Origin: VFZP01 sp043755595
GTDB taxonomy: Bacteria; Acidobacteriota; Terriglobia; Bryobacterales; Bryobacteraceae
Assembly: GCA_043755595.1 (NCBI GenBank)
Contig: JAYUSQ010000279.1
Coordinates: 1-64,000, forward strand
Length of the DNA stretch: 64,000 nt
Direction of reading: 5' to 3'
Shown here: positions 15,069 to 23,859 of the stretch, piece by piece
How positions within the stretch are numbered: position 1 is the stretch's first letter
Layout of the letters: every line of letters begins with the position of its first letter
Notes under the pieces: model-generated
Told to the model about the DNA's origin: nothing
Seen by the model: the letters and a program-made list of their open reading frames with translations, nothing else
Databases searched by the model: none
Position numbers and translations under genes: made by a program

Positions 15069-15144
15069 GGGCCCTTAGCACAGCGGTTAGTGCAGGGGAC
15101 TCATAATCCCTTGGTCCCCGGTTCGAATCCGGGAGGGCCCACCA
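15069..15144 (+). tRNA. tRNA with CAT anticodon, probably tRNA-Ile2 (or tRNA-Met)
   Basis: A full cloverleaf: acceptor GGGCCCT/AGGGCCC, D arm GCAC/GTGC, anticodon arm with loop CTCATAA (anticodon CAT), T arm CCCGG-TTCGAAT-CCGGG, discriminator A and encoded CCA (15142-15144). The anticodon arm and its flanks (GACTCATAATC ... TTGGTC) resemble ileX-type tRNA-Ile2, in which C34 is changed to lysidine to read AUA; an automatic tool would probably call it tRNA-Met. It is the insertion target of elements A and B: its first 41 bases, with promoter and vsr tail, are also at 9656 and 13593. Confidence 0.93.
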
Positions 15145-15320
15145 AGTCTCCCCGCTTTCCGGCTACTCGCCGTCTCTCTCTGTCATCCTTGTCCTACATG
15201 GATTCGTCGCGGATTCCTTCCCGTCTCTCGGATCTGCTCGACTGTAAACAATACGAGTTTGAACTTATTCTGGCTAAGGAGGGAATACGGTCATGATTTC
15301 TGCGCGAAGTTGACAGTGCA

Positions 15321-15785
15321 ATGCAGTATCTATTGGCGTCGTTTTCCCTTGATGCGAAACGAATGCCAATAGCTCCTCAGGTTGATGGAGAACCGCGGTC
15401 GGTTCTCGTTCTCGAAGACGATTTTGTCCTCACACTGTTGTACCGGCGGCTCTTTCAAATGTGCGGGTGTCAGGTGGACTTGGCCTCGTCGGCTGAGCAG
15501 GCGCAAGAGTGCCTGACAGTCAAGCCCTACGATCTAATCCTTCTCGACGCCGCTCTTCCGGGAGGCGCCGCAGCCCAGGTTGCAAAGTTCGCGCGGCAAG
15601 GCGTAAGTGCCCAAGCCCCCAAAGTCCCGATCGTAGCGATTTCGAGCGGCGACGGCACTGACGCCGTACAGTCTATGCTGGACGCTGGCGCGGACCGTTT
15701 CCTGCCCAAGCCAATCCTCGCCCAACAGATCCGGTTCATGTTGGCGATGTATGGCCTGGCTGGGGATGACGATTCCAATGAATGA
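15321..15785 (+). CDS. Single-domain response regulator
   Basis: 154 residues with a receiver domain from about residue 26: LVLEDDFVL (acidic pocket), YDLILLDAALPG with the phospho-acceptor Asp, VAISSGDG with the conserved Ser, and FLPKPI with the conserved Lys. There is no output domain, so it acts by protein-protein contact or is a phosphate shuttle. No histidine kinase is adjacent. The stretch 15145-15320 before it has no clear gene; a 32-codon frame at 15198-15296 is not convincing. The gene overlaps by eight bases a small frame at 15778. Confidence 0.85.
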   Translation: MQYLLASFSLDAKRMPIAPQVDGEPRSVLVLEDDFVLTLLYRRLFQMCGCQVDLASSAEQAQECLTVKPYDLILLDAALPGGAAAQVAKFARQGVSAQAPKVPIVAISSGDGTDAVQSMLDAGADRFLPKPILAQQIRFMLAMYGLAGDDDSNE

Positions 15786-15987
15786 TTGCCTCCTCTTGTG
15801 GGCTTACATGACCGGGTGGCGCGAAGGGATCCGCCGGGCCGAGCGGTTGATCGCCGGCGATTCTGAAACTCCTCTCACCGGTGTTGGGCTCGAGGACGGC
15901 GAGTCTGAAGCCAAGCAGCGCCGGCAATTCGCTCCCCATCCGCGCCGGAATTGCGCGGCCTCGCACAGGGTGGTGGATCGGGCATAA
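15778..15987 (+). CDS. Small protein of unknown function
   Basis: 69 codons starting at ATG 15778, overlapping the end of the response regulator gene. It begins MNDCLLLWAYMTGWREGIRRAERL, possibly an amphipathic helix, then becomes Arg/Gln-rich. Overlap with the regulator suggests coupled translation, but the C-terminal half looks random, so it may not be a gene. Confidence 0.35.
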   Translation: MNDCLLLWAYMTGWREGIRRAERLIAGDSETPLTGVGLEDGESEAKQRRQFAPHPRRNCAASHRVVDRA

Positions 15988-16000
15988 TAGTCGCCAGCGC

Positions 16001-16321
16001 GTGACGACGACCAAGCTCCGGATCCCTTGCCCAGGCTGCGGCTCCTTTGAAGTGTTCTATAGCTGCTCCCCGGCCTGCTGCTTCAATCATGTTTGTGCCG
16101 ATTGCAGTACGACGTTCGAGCCAGTAACTACATCGAAAGGCGGACGAACCGCCAAAATCACCCCGCCCTCACCTTTGCCCGATCCTGCCGACCCCGCCGT
16201 CGCTTGCATCAAGTGCGATTCGACTGCGGTTTATATGACCCCCGATGAGTCGCTGGTCTGCTCTTCTTGCGGCGCGTTACTTAAGTTAGAGCTTACAGAA
16301 GTGACCCTAGGGCCGGCTTGA
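16001..16321 (+). CDS. Double zinc-ribbon protein
   Basis: 106 residues from GTG 16001; the longer frame upstream adds low-quality sequence. Four Cys pairs stand out: CPGC and CADC around residues 10-45, then CIKC and CSSC around 70-90. They form two zinc ribbons, one after the other. The middle is Thr/Pro-rich. There is no catalytic domain. It probably binds nucleic acid or protein; no name is possible. Its end overlaps the convergent gene at 16293 by 29 bases. Confidence 0.6.
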   Translation: MTTTKLRIPCPGCGSFEVFYSCSPACCFNHVCADCSTTFEPVTTSKGGRTAKITPPSPLPDPADPAVACIKCDSTAVYMTPDESLVCSSCGALLKLELTEVTLGPA

Positions 16322-16781
16322 TTTCTTCCGGCTCTTCGACAACTTGACCGCATCCTCGTACTGAGTGATAATCGCCGGCCACGGAAAGCTTCCCCACCGC
16401 CTCGCCAATCACGTCGAGCGGCAGATCTTCCAGCTTCTTGAACCGTATACAGCCCTTGCCCATGTCCAGCTTTTTCCCTCGCGCCTGGAACTGTTCGCGG
16501 AGCCACGGCTCAAAGCTATAGGCGGACATCAAATAGAATGCCATGTGATTCTTTTGCGACGCCAGGTTGGCAAAAGGCAGCGGCAGTTTCGGATCGCAAT
16601 GGTAGCCCGCCGGATGCAGTTTATGTGGCACGACATACCCGATCGAGCCATAGCTCATCTGTTCCACGAAGCCTTTGGGTAGGTTCTTGCGAATCACGGC
16701 GCGGACCTTGCCGATCGCCGCGCGCCGGTCATCGGGGAGTTCTTCCAGATATTCGGCAACGGTGGCCGCCTTGCTTTGCAT
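16293..16781 (-). CDS. DUF1801-domain protein
   Basis: 162 residues with the DUF1801 pattern: TVAEYLEELPDDRRAAIGKVRAVIRKNLP at the start, EQMSYGSIGYVVP in the middle, then FANLASQKNHMAFYLMS and GKGCIRFKKLEDLPLDVIGEAV. The family (related to the iron-chaperone frataxin-like YdhG group) has no firmly known biochemical role. The last 20 residues after VGKLS are atypical and overlap the zinc-ribbon gene on the other strand. It is 23 bases downstream of the larger membrane protein gene but that gene ends before it. Confidence 0.8.
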   Translation of the reverse strand: MQSKAATVAEYLEELPDDRRAAIGKVRAVIRKNLPKGFVEQMSYGSIGYVVPHKLHPAGYHCDPKLPLPFANLASQKNHMAFYLMSAYSFEPWLREQFQARGKKLDMGKGCIRFKKLEDLPLDVIGEAVGKLSVAGDYHSVRGCGQVVEEPEEIKPALGSLL

Positions 16782-16804
16782 GATGGGATACAGAATAACT
16801 CAAA

Positions 16805-18151
16805 CTACTCGCCCCGCCAAACCTCGGGACCGAAGGCCTGCGCCGGCGCACCCGGGACCCACAGCGCGCCGTGTCCGTACTCGCACAACACCTCGTCGCC
16901 CACTCCCTCCAACAGCGCCGCGCCATGCGTCCCAATCTGCACAGCCATCGTCATGCGAGCCAGGCAATGCGGGCAGCGCAACTCCTGATCCCGGCGGGCC
17001 CACCAGATTCCCAGCACCGCAGCCAAGCCGGTCAGCCAGAACAGGAAGAACGGTCCGCTCGCTGAGCCCGAAGCCAGCATGCCGAGCGCGGCTACGCTAC
17101 AAAGAAAGATGCCAGTGGTCAGCGGAATCGCTTTGGCCAGGAAGAATAGCTCCGTTCGCCAAACGCGCCGTCTGACCGCTCTCCAAACCGCGAAGACGGC
17201 TAAGCCAAAAATCACCGCCAAAAAGCCGATCCAAAGACTGCCCAACACGCCCGCTTGTCCGTGGCGTAAGGAAACGACAGCCGTTGGCGTGCCAGAGCCT
17301 TTGCGAGCGGGAGCCGACAGCAGCAGATCGCGGATCTCCGCGCTAGCCGCGTCGTGTGTCACGCCCGGCTTCAGGACCGCAACCATCGTCGCGTCGAATT
17401 GTTCAGTCGATTCAGGGATCCAGAAGTCCGGCCGCGCCAAGGCAGGGCGAAAATCCCTCGGCCAAACTCCGGCGATGCGGTAGCGGCGTCCTCCGGTATG
17501 CAACGTGCGCCCCACCCATTGCGATCCGAGTTCTCCGGCGACATAGGCTTGTCCTTCGCGTAATCCAAAGGTCGAAAACACGCCCGGCCCTGCCAATGCA
17601 ATTCGCCGCAGCCGGACATCTCCGCCCGGTACAGCCACGGTTTGCCAGCGAATCGCGTACCCGGCCAAAGTCGAATAACTATTGGCGCGCTCGCGGATCA
17701 GGCGGAACTGCCGTGGAGTAAACCCCTGCGTCTTGCCGAAGAAGGACCGCTCGGGAACCGCCGTAACGAGCCTGTCGCCAACCGCGGACGGCGCAATCGG
17801 GCGGAACGCCGCTCGCAACGGGGCCGCCGAATCGCTCCACCATAATCCAATGCCCAACAAGAGCGACGGCGGAATCAGCGCGAATGCCGGAGCCCGCAAT
17901 CTGCGGCCCCATTCATCCTGGACAGCCGTCATCTCCCAACGCGAAGAAAAAGCTTCCGCCGCGCCGTCGCGCAGATATTGGAAGAGGTGTTCGCGTAGGA
18001 CGGCCTGCGGCAGGTTGCGGCTTTCAAGCCATGCATAATACGACGGGAGGCTGTGAAACCAACGGGCGCGCCAGTGTTCTCGCTCGCCTGCTTCTGGAAC
18101 CAGCAGGCTCAGCCAATCAAGCGCGATCGCGACACAGCGGCGGACCAGCAC
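16805..18151 (-). CDS. Membrane protein with degenerate MacB-type periplasmic domain
   Basis: 448 residues. The N-terminus (1-70, ALDWLSLLVPEAGEREHWRARW) resembles the prefix domain found on acidobacterial orphan permeases. One membrane segment follows (about 92-108), then a periplasmic part like the MacB core (SYSTLAGYAIRWQTVAVPGG, GVFSTFGLREGQAY, GVWPRDFRPALARPDFWIP), three or four membrane segments (about 305-395) and a short zinc-ribbon-like tail with CPHC. It seems to be a shortened relative of the full permease at 19839. It is 6 bases after the TerC-like gene on the same strand, so the two are probably one unit. Confidence 0.6.
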   Translation of the reverse strand: MLVRRCVAIALDWLSLLVPEAGEREHWRARWFHSLPSYYAWLESRNLPQAVLREHLFQYLRDGAAEAFSSRWEMTAVQDEWGRRLRAPAFALIPPSLLLGIGLWWSDSAAPLRAAFRPIAPSAVGDRLVTAVPERSFFGKTQGFTPRQFRLIRERANSYSTLAGYAIRWQTVAVPGGDVRLRRIALAGPGVFSTFGLREGQAYVAGELGSQWVGRTLHTGGRRYRIAGVWPRDFRPALARPDFWIPESTEQFDATMVAVLKPGVTHDAASAEIRDLLLSAPARKGSGTPTAVVSLRHGQAGVLGSLWIGFLAVIFGLAVFAVWRAVRRRVWRTELFFLAKAIPLTTGIFLCSVAALGMLASGSASGPFFLFWLTGLAAVLGIWWARRDQELRCPHCLARMTMAVQIGTHGAALLEGVGDEVLCEYGHGALWVPGAPAQAFGPEVWRGE

Positions 18152-18157
18152 ACATCA

Positions 18158-18853
18158 TCAGACGCTCACATCGGCCGATTTGTTCCCGCGACGCCGTTGA
18201 ACCAGCCACCAACCCAACGCCACCACCGCCACGCCGCAAACGACTTCGACCGTCAACTGCACCCAATGCGGCAGTACGATCATCTTCGCAATCCACGGAT
18301 CGGTCAGAATCATCTCAGCGCCAACGCGGCCAAGGATCGCCGACCCCAGGTAGATAATCGCCGGAAATCGGTCCATCAGCGTGGAGAGGACTCGGCTGGT
18401 AAACACGACGAAGGGAATGCTCAGACCCAAACCGAAAATGAGAAGCCCCAGGTTACCCTTGGAGGCGGCCGCGACGGCGAGGATGTTATCGACCGACATG
18501 GTGATGTCGGCCACGATTATCAACCACATCGCCTGCCACAAAGTCTTCGCCTCGCGCCCGCCTTCTTCCCCGACACCCGAATCGGCCAGGAGTTTGACCG
18601 CGATCCACAAAATTGCCAGGCCGCCGGCCAGCTTGAGAAACTGAGTCTGCAGAAGTTGTGCGGCGAAGAAGGTGAGGCCGATCCGCAGCACCACTGCGAA
18701 CGCCGAACCGGCCATGATCCCTTTCCGGCGTTGATCGGGCGGTAGTGAGCGGACCGCCATCGCGATGATCACGGCATTGTCGCCGGCCAGCAGGATGTCG
18801 ATCAGAATAATGGATAGCGCATCAAGTAAGAATCGCGCGTTCAGCTCAGGCAT
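18158..18853 (-). CDS. TerC/YjbE-family integral membrane protein
   Basis: 231 residues from ATG 18853. The TerC signature is clear: LIDILLAGDNAVIIAMAVRSLP near the N-terminus and IIVADITMSVDNILAVAAAS in the middle, each with the conserved acidic pair in a membrane helix; about seven helices in total. The family exports metal ions, in several cases Mn2+. I looked for a yybP-ykoY type riboswitch in front, but only 60 bases separate it from the ferritin-like gene upstream. Confidence 0.88.
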   Translation of the reverse strand: MPELNARFLLDALSIILIDILLAGDNAVIIAMAVRSLPPDQRRKGIMAGSAFAVVLRIGLTFFAAQLLQTQFLKLAGGLAILWIAVKLLADSGVGEEGGREAKTLWQAMWLIIVADITMSVDNILAVAAASKGNLGLLIFGLGLSIPFVVFTSRVLSTLMDRFPAIIYLGSAILGRVGAEMILTDPWIAKMIVLPHWVQLTVEVVCGVAVVALGWWLVQRRRGNKSADVSV

Positions 18854-18913
18854 GCGTTTAGGGTAACGACCATGGTAGCAGCGCGACGCTACCGCCCCCA
18901 ACACCAGCGGAAT

Positions 18914-19675
18914 TTATCGGCTAGCGGGCAGCCTGCCTGCCGGCGCGCGGTAAGCGAGTGGATTATTCCCGGCGGCGGCGCGTTGCACATGCGCAAGGAC
19001 GACCCGGGCGGTATACCAAACGTCGAGAAACCCCTCACCCGTGATAGCGAAGACTCGCCGGTGAGTGGCCCACGTGGTCAGGCAGGTCCCCGCCAGAAAT
19101 AGTTCCTGCGTCAGATGCGTGGCTGTAACCCACCAAGCCGGCCGGTTCTCCTGCAGACGCCTAAGCGTATTGCCCTGGAACAGAAGATGCTGCGCCTCTT
19201 CGCGCAAAACGCGCTGGCAAATCGCAGCGAGCGCTGGACAACGCGATGCCTCCATCAACGCCCGGTAATAAGGAACAGCCATAATCTCGGCTGTCACCAG
19301 GACCGTTACCTTGCTCTCTAAACCCGCCCAGTGACGGATGCGCCGGAAAATCGAATGAACCCAGTGTTTGCGCAGGAGCGGTCTTCCCGTTTGCCGGAGA
19401 TAGCGCGCCAGCAGCGAACTGTGCCGTTGCTCTTCGGCGATGAACAGAGCGATGGCCTCGGGAAAATCCAGATCGTTGGTCGCGCGGCCATGCTCGCGGG
19501 CCAGAGCGAGGAAGTGATTGCCCGTGGCATTCTCCCCCAATTGGAACTGCTGAATCGATGGCAGAAGGATGCGCGCCATCGCGTCACTGAGAGGGACGGC
19601 CTGCTCCCACGGAATTTCCGAGGGTTCAGACTGATTGGACCGGAAGTATTCGAGCCAGCGGCGCGAGTCGTTCAT
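18914..19675 (-). CDS. Ferritin-like di-iron protein
   Basis: 253 residues, all-helical. Two di-iron type motifs are present: IAEEQRHSSLLARYL (about 79-93) and LREEAQHLLFQGNTL (about 153-167), with further Glu residues in between (ESKVTVLVTAEIMAVPYY). This fits the ferritin-like superfamily of four-helix-bundle oxidases or oxygenases; the substrate is not known. The C-terminus is hydrophobic in parts (LFLAGTCLTTWATH). The gene has a recognisable promoter upstream. TerC lies 60 bases downstream, and both may deal with metal. Confidence 0.7.
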   Translation of the reverse strand: MNDSRRWLEYFRSNQSEPSEIPWEQAVPLSDAMARILLPSIQQFQLGENATGNHFLALAREHGRATNDLDFPEAIALFIAEEQRHSSLLARYLRQTGRPLLRKHWVHSIFRRIRHWAGLESKVTVLVTAEIMAVPYYRALMEASRCPALAAICQRVLREEAQHLLFQGNTLRRLQENRPAWWVTATHLTQELFLAGTCLTTWATHRRVFAITGEGFLDVWYTARVVLAHVQRAAAGNNPLAYRAPAGRLPASR

Positions 19676-19681
19676 GAGAGT

Positions 19682-19710
19682 ACTTTATAATGCAAAGTTC
19701 ATTGTGTCAA
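19682..19710 (-). promoter_or_regulatory. Promoter with dyad in front of the ferritin-like gene
   Basis: On the minus strand TTGACA (19705-19710) is followed after 17 bases by TAAAGT (19682-19687), or after 15 by TATAAA (19684-19689). The -10 region lies within the dyad ACTTT-N7-AAAGT (19682-19698), a possible operator. The start codon is at 19675, so the leader is very short. Confidence 0.5.
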
Positions 19711-19838
19711 GTCGAATCTACGGGTGGCGAGACAGTGCGGGCCGGACCAGTACTCCGCCGGAAGTACATTTCGGTACGCCCCGGTCGAATTCCCAAAATG
19801 TCTTTTTACTTTTTACCCAATCCAGCGTTGTACGATTA

Positions 19839-22310
19839 ATGTTGATGCTTTTGAGCGATCTGGCGCTTGGGTGGCGCAGTCTGGGGAGAAGCCTCACCTT
19901 TACGCTTGCTGCGGGTTTGATGATCGCCGTAGGAATTGGCTCGACCGCCGTGATGCTCGCGGTTTTGAACGCCGTAATCCTGCGGCCGCTTCCATACAAA
20001 GACCCCGGACAATTGTTGGTCGCCTACGGAGACCTGCCCGCGCGCTCGCGCTTAGGCACGCCGTTCTCCTACGAAAGTTTTTTCGACATTTCCCAAGGCG
20101 GTAAAGATGTGTTTACCGGCATGAGCGCCTTCTACACCGGACGCATGGTCATCCTGGGGAAGGACGACACCTGGGAACAACTCACTTTCGGCGCGGCGGT
20201 ACCCGATTTTTTTCGCACCGTCGGCGCGAGTTTCGCTTTGGGCCGCGATTTTATCGAGACCGATATTCAATCCGAGCCTGGCGCGGCGGGCGAGACCTTG
20301 GTCCGCAAGAATCACGCCGTTATATTGAGCTACGAATTCTGGCGGCGCCGGTACGGCTCGGACCCGAACGTTCTCGGCCGCAGTCTCGATGGCCGCCCGT
20401 CCAGCCGCGAGCGGATTGCCGGTGTCCTTGCGCCCGGTTTTGAGTTGCTATTTTCCCCAGCCGATCAGGTGGAACTCCGGCCCGACGTTTGGTTCGCGTA
20501 CCGGCCCCGATACAACAACGCCAATCGCAACGGCATGGGGCTGCGCGTGGTGGCCAGGCTGAAGCCGGAAGTTTCGGTGGAGCAGGCCAGCGCCGTGGTT
20601 GAATTGAGCGCCAGCCGCATCCGGCAGGAGTTTCCCAACTACCAGGCCGGCGGCTTTCGCGTCCGGCTGGCGCCGCTGCAGGAGGCCCTGGTGCGTGAGG
20701 TCAAACCGACGGTGTGGGCCCTCACTGGATCGGTTGTATTCTTGTTGCTGATTGCGTGCGCCAATGTTCTCAATCTATTGCTGGTGCGCTCGTCGCTCCG
20801 GGCCAGGGAAATGGCGGTGCGGTCGGCGATCGGCGCGGGACTCTGGCCGTTGTTGCGATTGTCGCTGGCCGAGGCGTTGATCCTTACCTCAGGCGGCGCC
20901 GCGGGCGGGATCCTGCTCGCTTATCTCGGACTGCGCCAGTTGATCCTGATCGCGCCGGCCAGTCTGCCGCGGATTGACATTGTCGCACTGGATCCGCTGG
21001 TGCTCGCCGCTACCGTTTTCGTTGCTTTGGCGGCCGCCGTGGTGTTTGCCTTGGCCCCCGTCCTTGCTGGTCTCCGGGCTAATGTGATGCAGGTGCTGCG
21101 CGGCAATAGCCGAACGGCCGGACTGAGTGGCGGCGGCGCGGTGCGCGATGGTGTGGTTGTCCTGGAAGTCGCCCTTTGCTTCGCGCTGCTGATCGGGTCG
21201 GCGCTGATGTTGCGCAGCTTTGTCGCGCTGCAACGCATCCATCCGGGGTTCGACGCTCGCGGCCTCCTGACTTTTGAGCTGATGAGCCGGCCGGATGCGT
21301 TGCCCGGGAATCGCGCGACCAAGGCGCGGCAGCTTGAGGAACGCCTGCGCGCCATTCCTGGCGTGGCTCGCGTTGGCGCCGTCAGGCAACTGCCGTTGAC
21401 TGGCGGATTTACCGGCATTCGGTGGGGACAACAGGATGCCGTGAGCGACCCGTCCAAGCTCTACGGCGCGGACTGGCAAACGGTCAGGCCGGGATATTTT
21501 CAGACCATGGGGACCAAGCTGATCGATGGCCGCGACTTCACTGAGGCCGATAACGATCCGTCAAGAAATCTCGTCGTGGTCGACGAGTACCTGGCGGCGA
21601 AGCTCGCTCCGAAGGGTTCAGCCGTAGGCATGCGGTTCCTGACTCGTGTCCGTAGTCTCGAACTTGAGTGGGTGGAGATAGCCGGAGTGGTCGAGCACCA
21701 GCGAGTGAATTCCCTGGCCGAACCGAGCCGTGAACAGATTTACTTTACCGATGGGTTTCTCGGCTATGGCTCGGCGAACCGTTGGGTCCTGCGGACAACG
21801 GGCGATCCCATGGCGCTGACGGCTGCGGCGCGCGCCGCCGTCAAAAGCGTCGACCCCAAGCTGCTGTTCACCGAAGTACAACCGATGGAAGCGTTGGTGA
21901 CGCGGGCGCAAGCGAGCACCCGGTTCGCCCTGACGCTAATTACCGCCTTCACCGCCGTTGCCGTGGTGCTGGTCACCGTTGGTTTGTATGGCGTCTTGTC
22001 GACCGTGGTGCGCCAGCGCACGCCGGAGATTGGAGTCCGAATGGCGCTGGGAGCGACGCCGGTATCGATTCAGCGGATGGTGGTCGCCTACGCCCTTCGG
22101 CTCAGCGCGCTCGGGGTGGTTCTTGGGGCTTTCGCCGCTTTCGGCCTCGCACGCTTCATGACGGCCATGCTGGTCGATGTCACGACCACCGATCCTTGGA
22201 CGTACGCGGCCGTGGCCATCCTCTTCGTGTGGATCGCCGCTCTCTCGGCCTGGCTGCCGGCCCGGCGCGCAGCCGCCATTAACCCGGTGATCGCACTTCG
22301 AGGTGAGTAG
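19839..22310 (+). CDS. ADOP-type ABC transporter permease (MacB/FtsX)
   Basis: 823 residues from ATG 19839; the longer upstream frame has no similarity. It begins LLSDLALGWRSLGRSLTFTLAAGLMIAVGIGSTAVMLAVLNAVILRPLPY, typical for acidobacterial duplicated orphan permeases. A periplasmic MacB core follows, then three helices with FtsX signature (ANVLNLLLVRSSLRAREMAVRSAIGA), a second core and the last three helices with RTPEIGVRMALGATP. No ATPase gene is adjacent, as expected of this orphan group. Genes in this group are numerous in Solibacter. Substrate unknown. Confidence 0.88.
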   Translation: MLMLLSDLALGWRSLGRSLTFTLAAGLMIAVGIGSTAVMLAVLNAVILRPLPYKDPGQLLVAYGDLPARSRLGTPFSYESFFDISQGGKDVFTGMSAFYTGRMVILGKDDTWEQLTFGAAVPDFFRTVGASFALGRDFIETDIQSEPGAAGETLVRKNHAVILSYEFWRRRYGSDPNVLGRSLDGRPSSRERIAGVLAPGFELLFSPADQVELRPDVWFAYRPRYNNANRNGMGLRVVARLKPEVSVEQASAVVELSASRIRQEFPNYQAGGFRVRLAPLQEALVREVKPTVWALTGSVVFLLLIACANVLNLLLVRSSLRAREMAVRSAIGAGLWPLLRLSLAEALILTSGGAAGGILLAYLGLRQLILIAPASLPRIDIVALDPLVLAATVFVALAAAVVFALAPVLAGLRANVMQVLRGNSRTAGLSGGGAVRDGVVVLEVALCFALLIGSALMLRSFVALQRIHPGFDARGLLTFELMSRPDALPGNRATKARQLEERLRAIPGVARVGAVRQLPLTGGFTGIRWGQQDAVSDPSKLYGADWQTVRPGYFQTMGTKLIDGRDFTEADNDPSRNLVVVDEYLAAKLAPKGSAVGMRFLTRVRSLELEWVEIAGVVEHQRVNSLAEPSREQIYFTDGFLGYGSANRWVLRTTGDPMALTAAARAAVKSVDPKLLFTEVQPMEALVTRAQASTRFALTLITAFTAVAVVLVTVGLYGVLSTVVRQRTPEIGVRMALGATPVSIQRMVVAYALRLSALGVVLGAFAAFGLARFMTAMLVDVTTTDPWTYAAVAILFVWIAALSAWLPARRAAAINPVIALRGE

Positions 22311-22367
22311 ACAACCGCTCTCTACCGGCTCGGTTCAGAGCCGCGAAGCCGACAAAGCGGTCTACAC

Positions 22368-22748
22368 CTACAATGAAACTCTGCCCGCCTTGCCGAGCAG
22401 ACGTAAGTCCACCATCTTCAGCCCCGGCGTATCCAGACTGCTAACTTCCTCCAGTTCCGGCTGCACTGCAATTCCTATCGCGGTGGAGGTGCGAGTCTGG
22501 CGGCAGATCAACACCCGGACGGTCGACGGAAGCGAGCAGGGGCCAATCCCCATCGCGGTACCCAGATCGAAAACGCGAACGGGCCGGCTTCGATACCGCA
22601 AAACGCCAAGCACAGAATCGGGAGCGTTGGGTTCGGCGATTACACCGCTGAACGGAATCGACTCCACGGCTTGCGACTGGCGGATCGCAAAGCGCCGGCC
22701 TTCCTTCTCGGCAACCTGATTAGGAATTCGAAATGATAGCCATCGCAT
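22368..22748 (-). CDS. CheW-like protein
   Basis: 126 residues with a CheW-type fold: RFAIRQSQAVESIPFSG, VLGVLRYRSRPVRVFDLGTAMG and TVRVLICRQT. The pattern with Gly and 'RPVRVFDLG' is the most conserved part of CheW. CheW couples receptors to the CheA kinase. No other chemotaxis gene is near, so it may serve a different receptor-kinase system or be an orphan. It lies 25 bases upstream of the VWA protein, in the same direction as that gene. Confidence 0.65.
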   Translation of the reverse strand: MRWLSFRIPNQVAEKEGRRFAIRQSQAVESIPFSGVIAEPNAPDSVLGVLRYRSRPVRVFDLGTAMGIGPCSLPSTVRVLICRQTRTSTAIGIAVQPELEEVSSLDTPGLKMVDLRLLGKAGRVSL

Positions 22749-22773
22749 CGACCCGAGTTTACTGCTTTCCCGC

Positions 22774-23841
22774 TTAAAAAGTACGTCCCGGGCGATACCC
22801 GGGCCGGGCGCTCACGCGCATCTTCTTGGCGGTATCCGAAACGATCTCGACGTTGATCTTGCGGAAAGCTTCGTTCGGATTCGTCTGCGGATAGTAGGTG
22901 ATCGTATAGGAGTTGCCGAGCGACTCGCGAATGTTTTCGAAAGCTTCCACCTGTTTTTGCCACGTCTTGGCGAAATAGACCTGGCCGCCGGTGCGTTGCG
23001 AGATCCGGCGGAAGACACTGGCGGAAATCGGATCCTTGCTCACGTCGCTCGTCGAAATCACGTAGATCGGGATGCCGGCGTCTTCGGCCACGGCCCGTAC
23101 GTCGTCGGGCGCTACCATGCTGGCGTTGTCGGGACCGTTAGAGAACACGATCACCACTTTGCGGCCCGGCACTTTGTCGGCGTCGCGAATGGCCAGCAGC
23201 AGTGCGTTGTAAAGCGCCGCGTCGTCGCCGGCCACGGCTTTTCGCAAACCCGAGATGGCCTGATTGCGGTCTCGCGTCAGATTAGCCGCGCGCGACATGT
23301 TGCGGCTGAAAGTATAAACCGCCACCGAATCGGCGCGATCGAGCCCGCGCACGAAATCGGCAATCGCGTCGGAAGCATAGACGAATCCGCGGTACATGTA
23401 GTTGCTCGTGTCGAAAAGCACGAAAACGTTGGTGCCGACGAATGAGTCGGTCCGCGGATCCGGCGCGTCGGGATTTTCCTGCGCCGGCCCACCGGCCAGA
23501 TTGCGCGTCGTGCCGTCTTCCATGACCTGGACCGGCGGCTTGTTGCCTTCGCCGAAGGTGTTCATCTTTTGCAGGATGCCATCTTCGGTAACTTTGAAAT
23601 CTTTGGACTTGAGCCCGGTAATGTACTTGCCTTTACTGTCCTTCACCGTAAAGCTCAACACCACCATGTCGACCTTCACGCGGAACGTAGGCTTGTCGTC
23701 ATCGACCGGCGGCGGCGGGGCGGCTACGGCAGGGGACTGTTGGGCAGCCGCCTGGGGTGAAGGAGGCGCGCCCCAGGAAACCAGACACGTCCCGGCGGCC
23801 ATCAGGCTCAAGGCTGCAATGGTGAAACGATTCCAATTCAC
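22774..23841 (-). CDS. VWFA-related domain protein, acidobacterial type
   Basis: 355 residues with a signal peptide (to about 24) and a Pro/Ala-rich linker. FRVKVDMVVLSFTVKDSKGKYITGLKSKDFKV opens the domain typical of the Acidobacteria-specific VWFA-related family (TIGR03436). The VWA part has VFVLFDTSNYMYRG (MIDAS-like DTSxxM), VIVFSNGPDN and GGQVYFAKTWQ. The Asp-x-Ser-x-Ser of the MIDAS is incomplete (DTSNYM). The C-terminal YTITYYPQTNPNEAFRKINVE and SARPGYRP are typical. It probably acts in the periplasm by binding proteins. It starts 18 bases after the end of the large secreted protein gene. Confidence 0.85.
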   Translation of the reverse strand: MNWNRFTIAALSLMAAGTCLVSWGAPPSPQAAAQQSPAVAAPPPPVDDDKPTFRVKVDMVVLSFTVKDSKGKYITGLKSKDFKVTEDGILQKMNTFGEGNKPPVQVMEDGTTRNLAGGPAQENPDAPDPRTDSFVGTNVFVLFDTSNYMYRGFVYASDAIADFVRGLDRADSVAVYTFSRNMSRAANLTRDRNQAISGLRKAVAGDDAALYNALLLAIRDADKVPGRKVVIVFSNGPDNASMVAPDDVRAVAEDAGIPIYVISTSDVSKDPISASVFRRISQRTGGQVYFAKTWQKQVEAFENIRESLGNSYTITYYPQTNPNEAFRKINVEIVSDTAKKMRVSARPGYRPGRTF

Positions 23842-23859
23842 GATTACTCTTCTCCCGGA

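Noticed and set aside
18854..18913. yybP-ykoY type Mn2+ riboswitch in front of the TerC-like gene
   Set aside because: Only 60 bases are available and I see no matching stem pattern.
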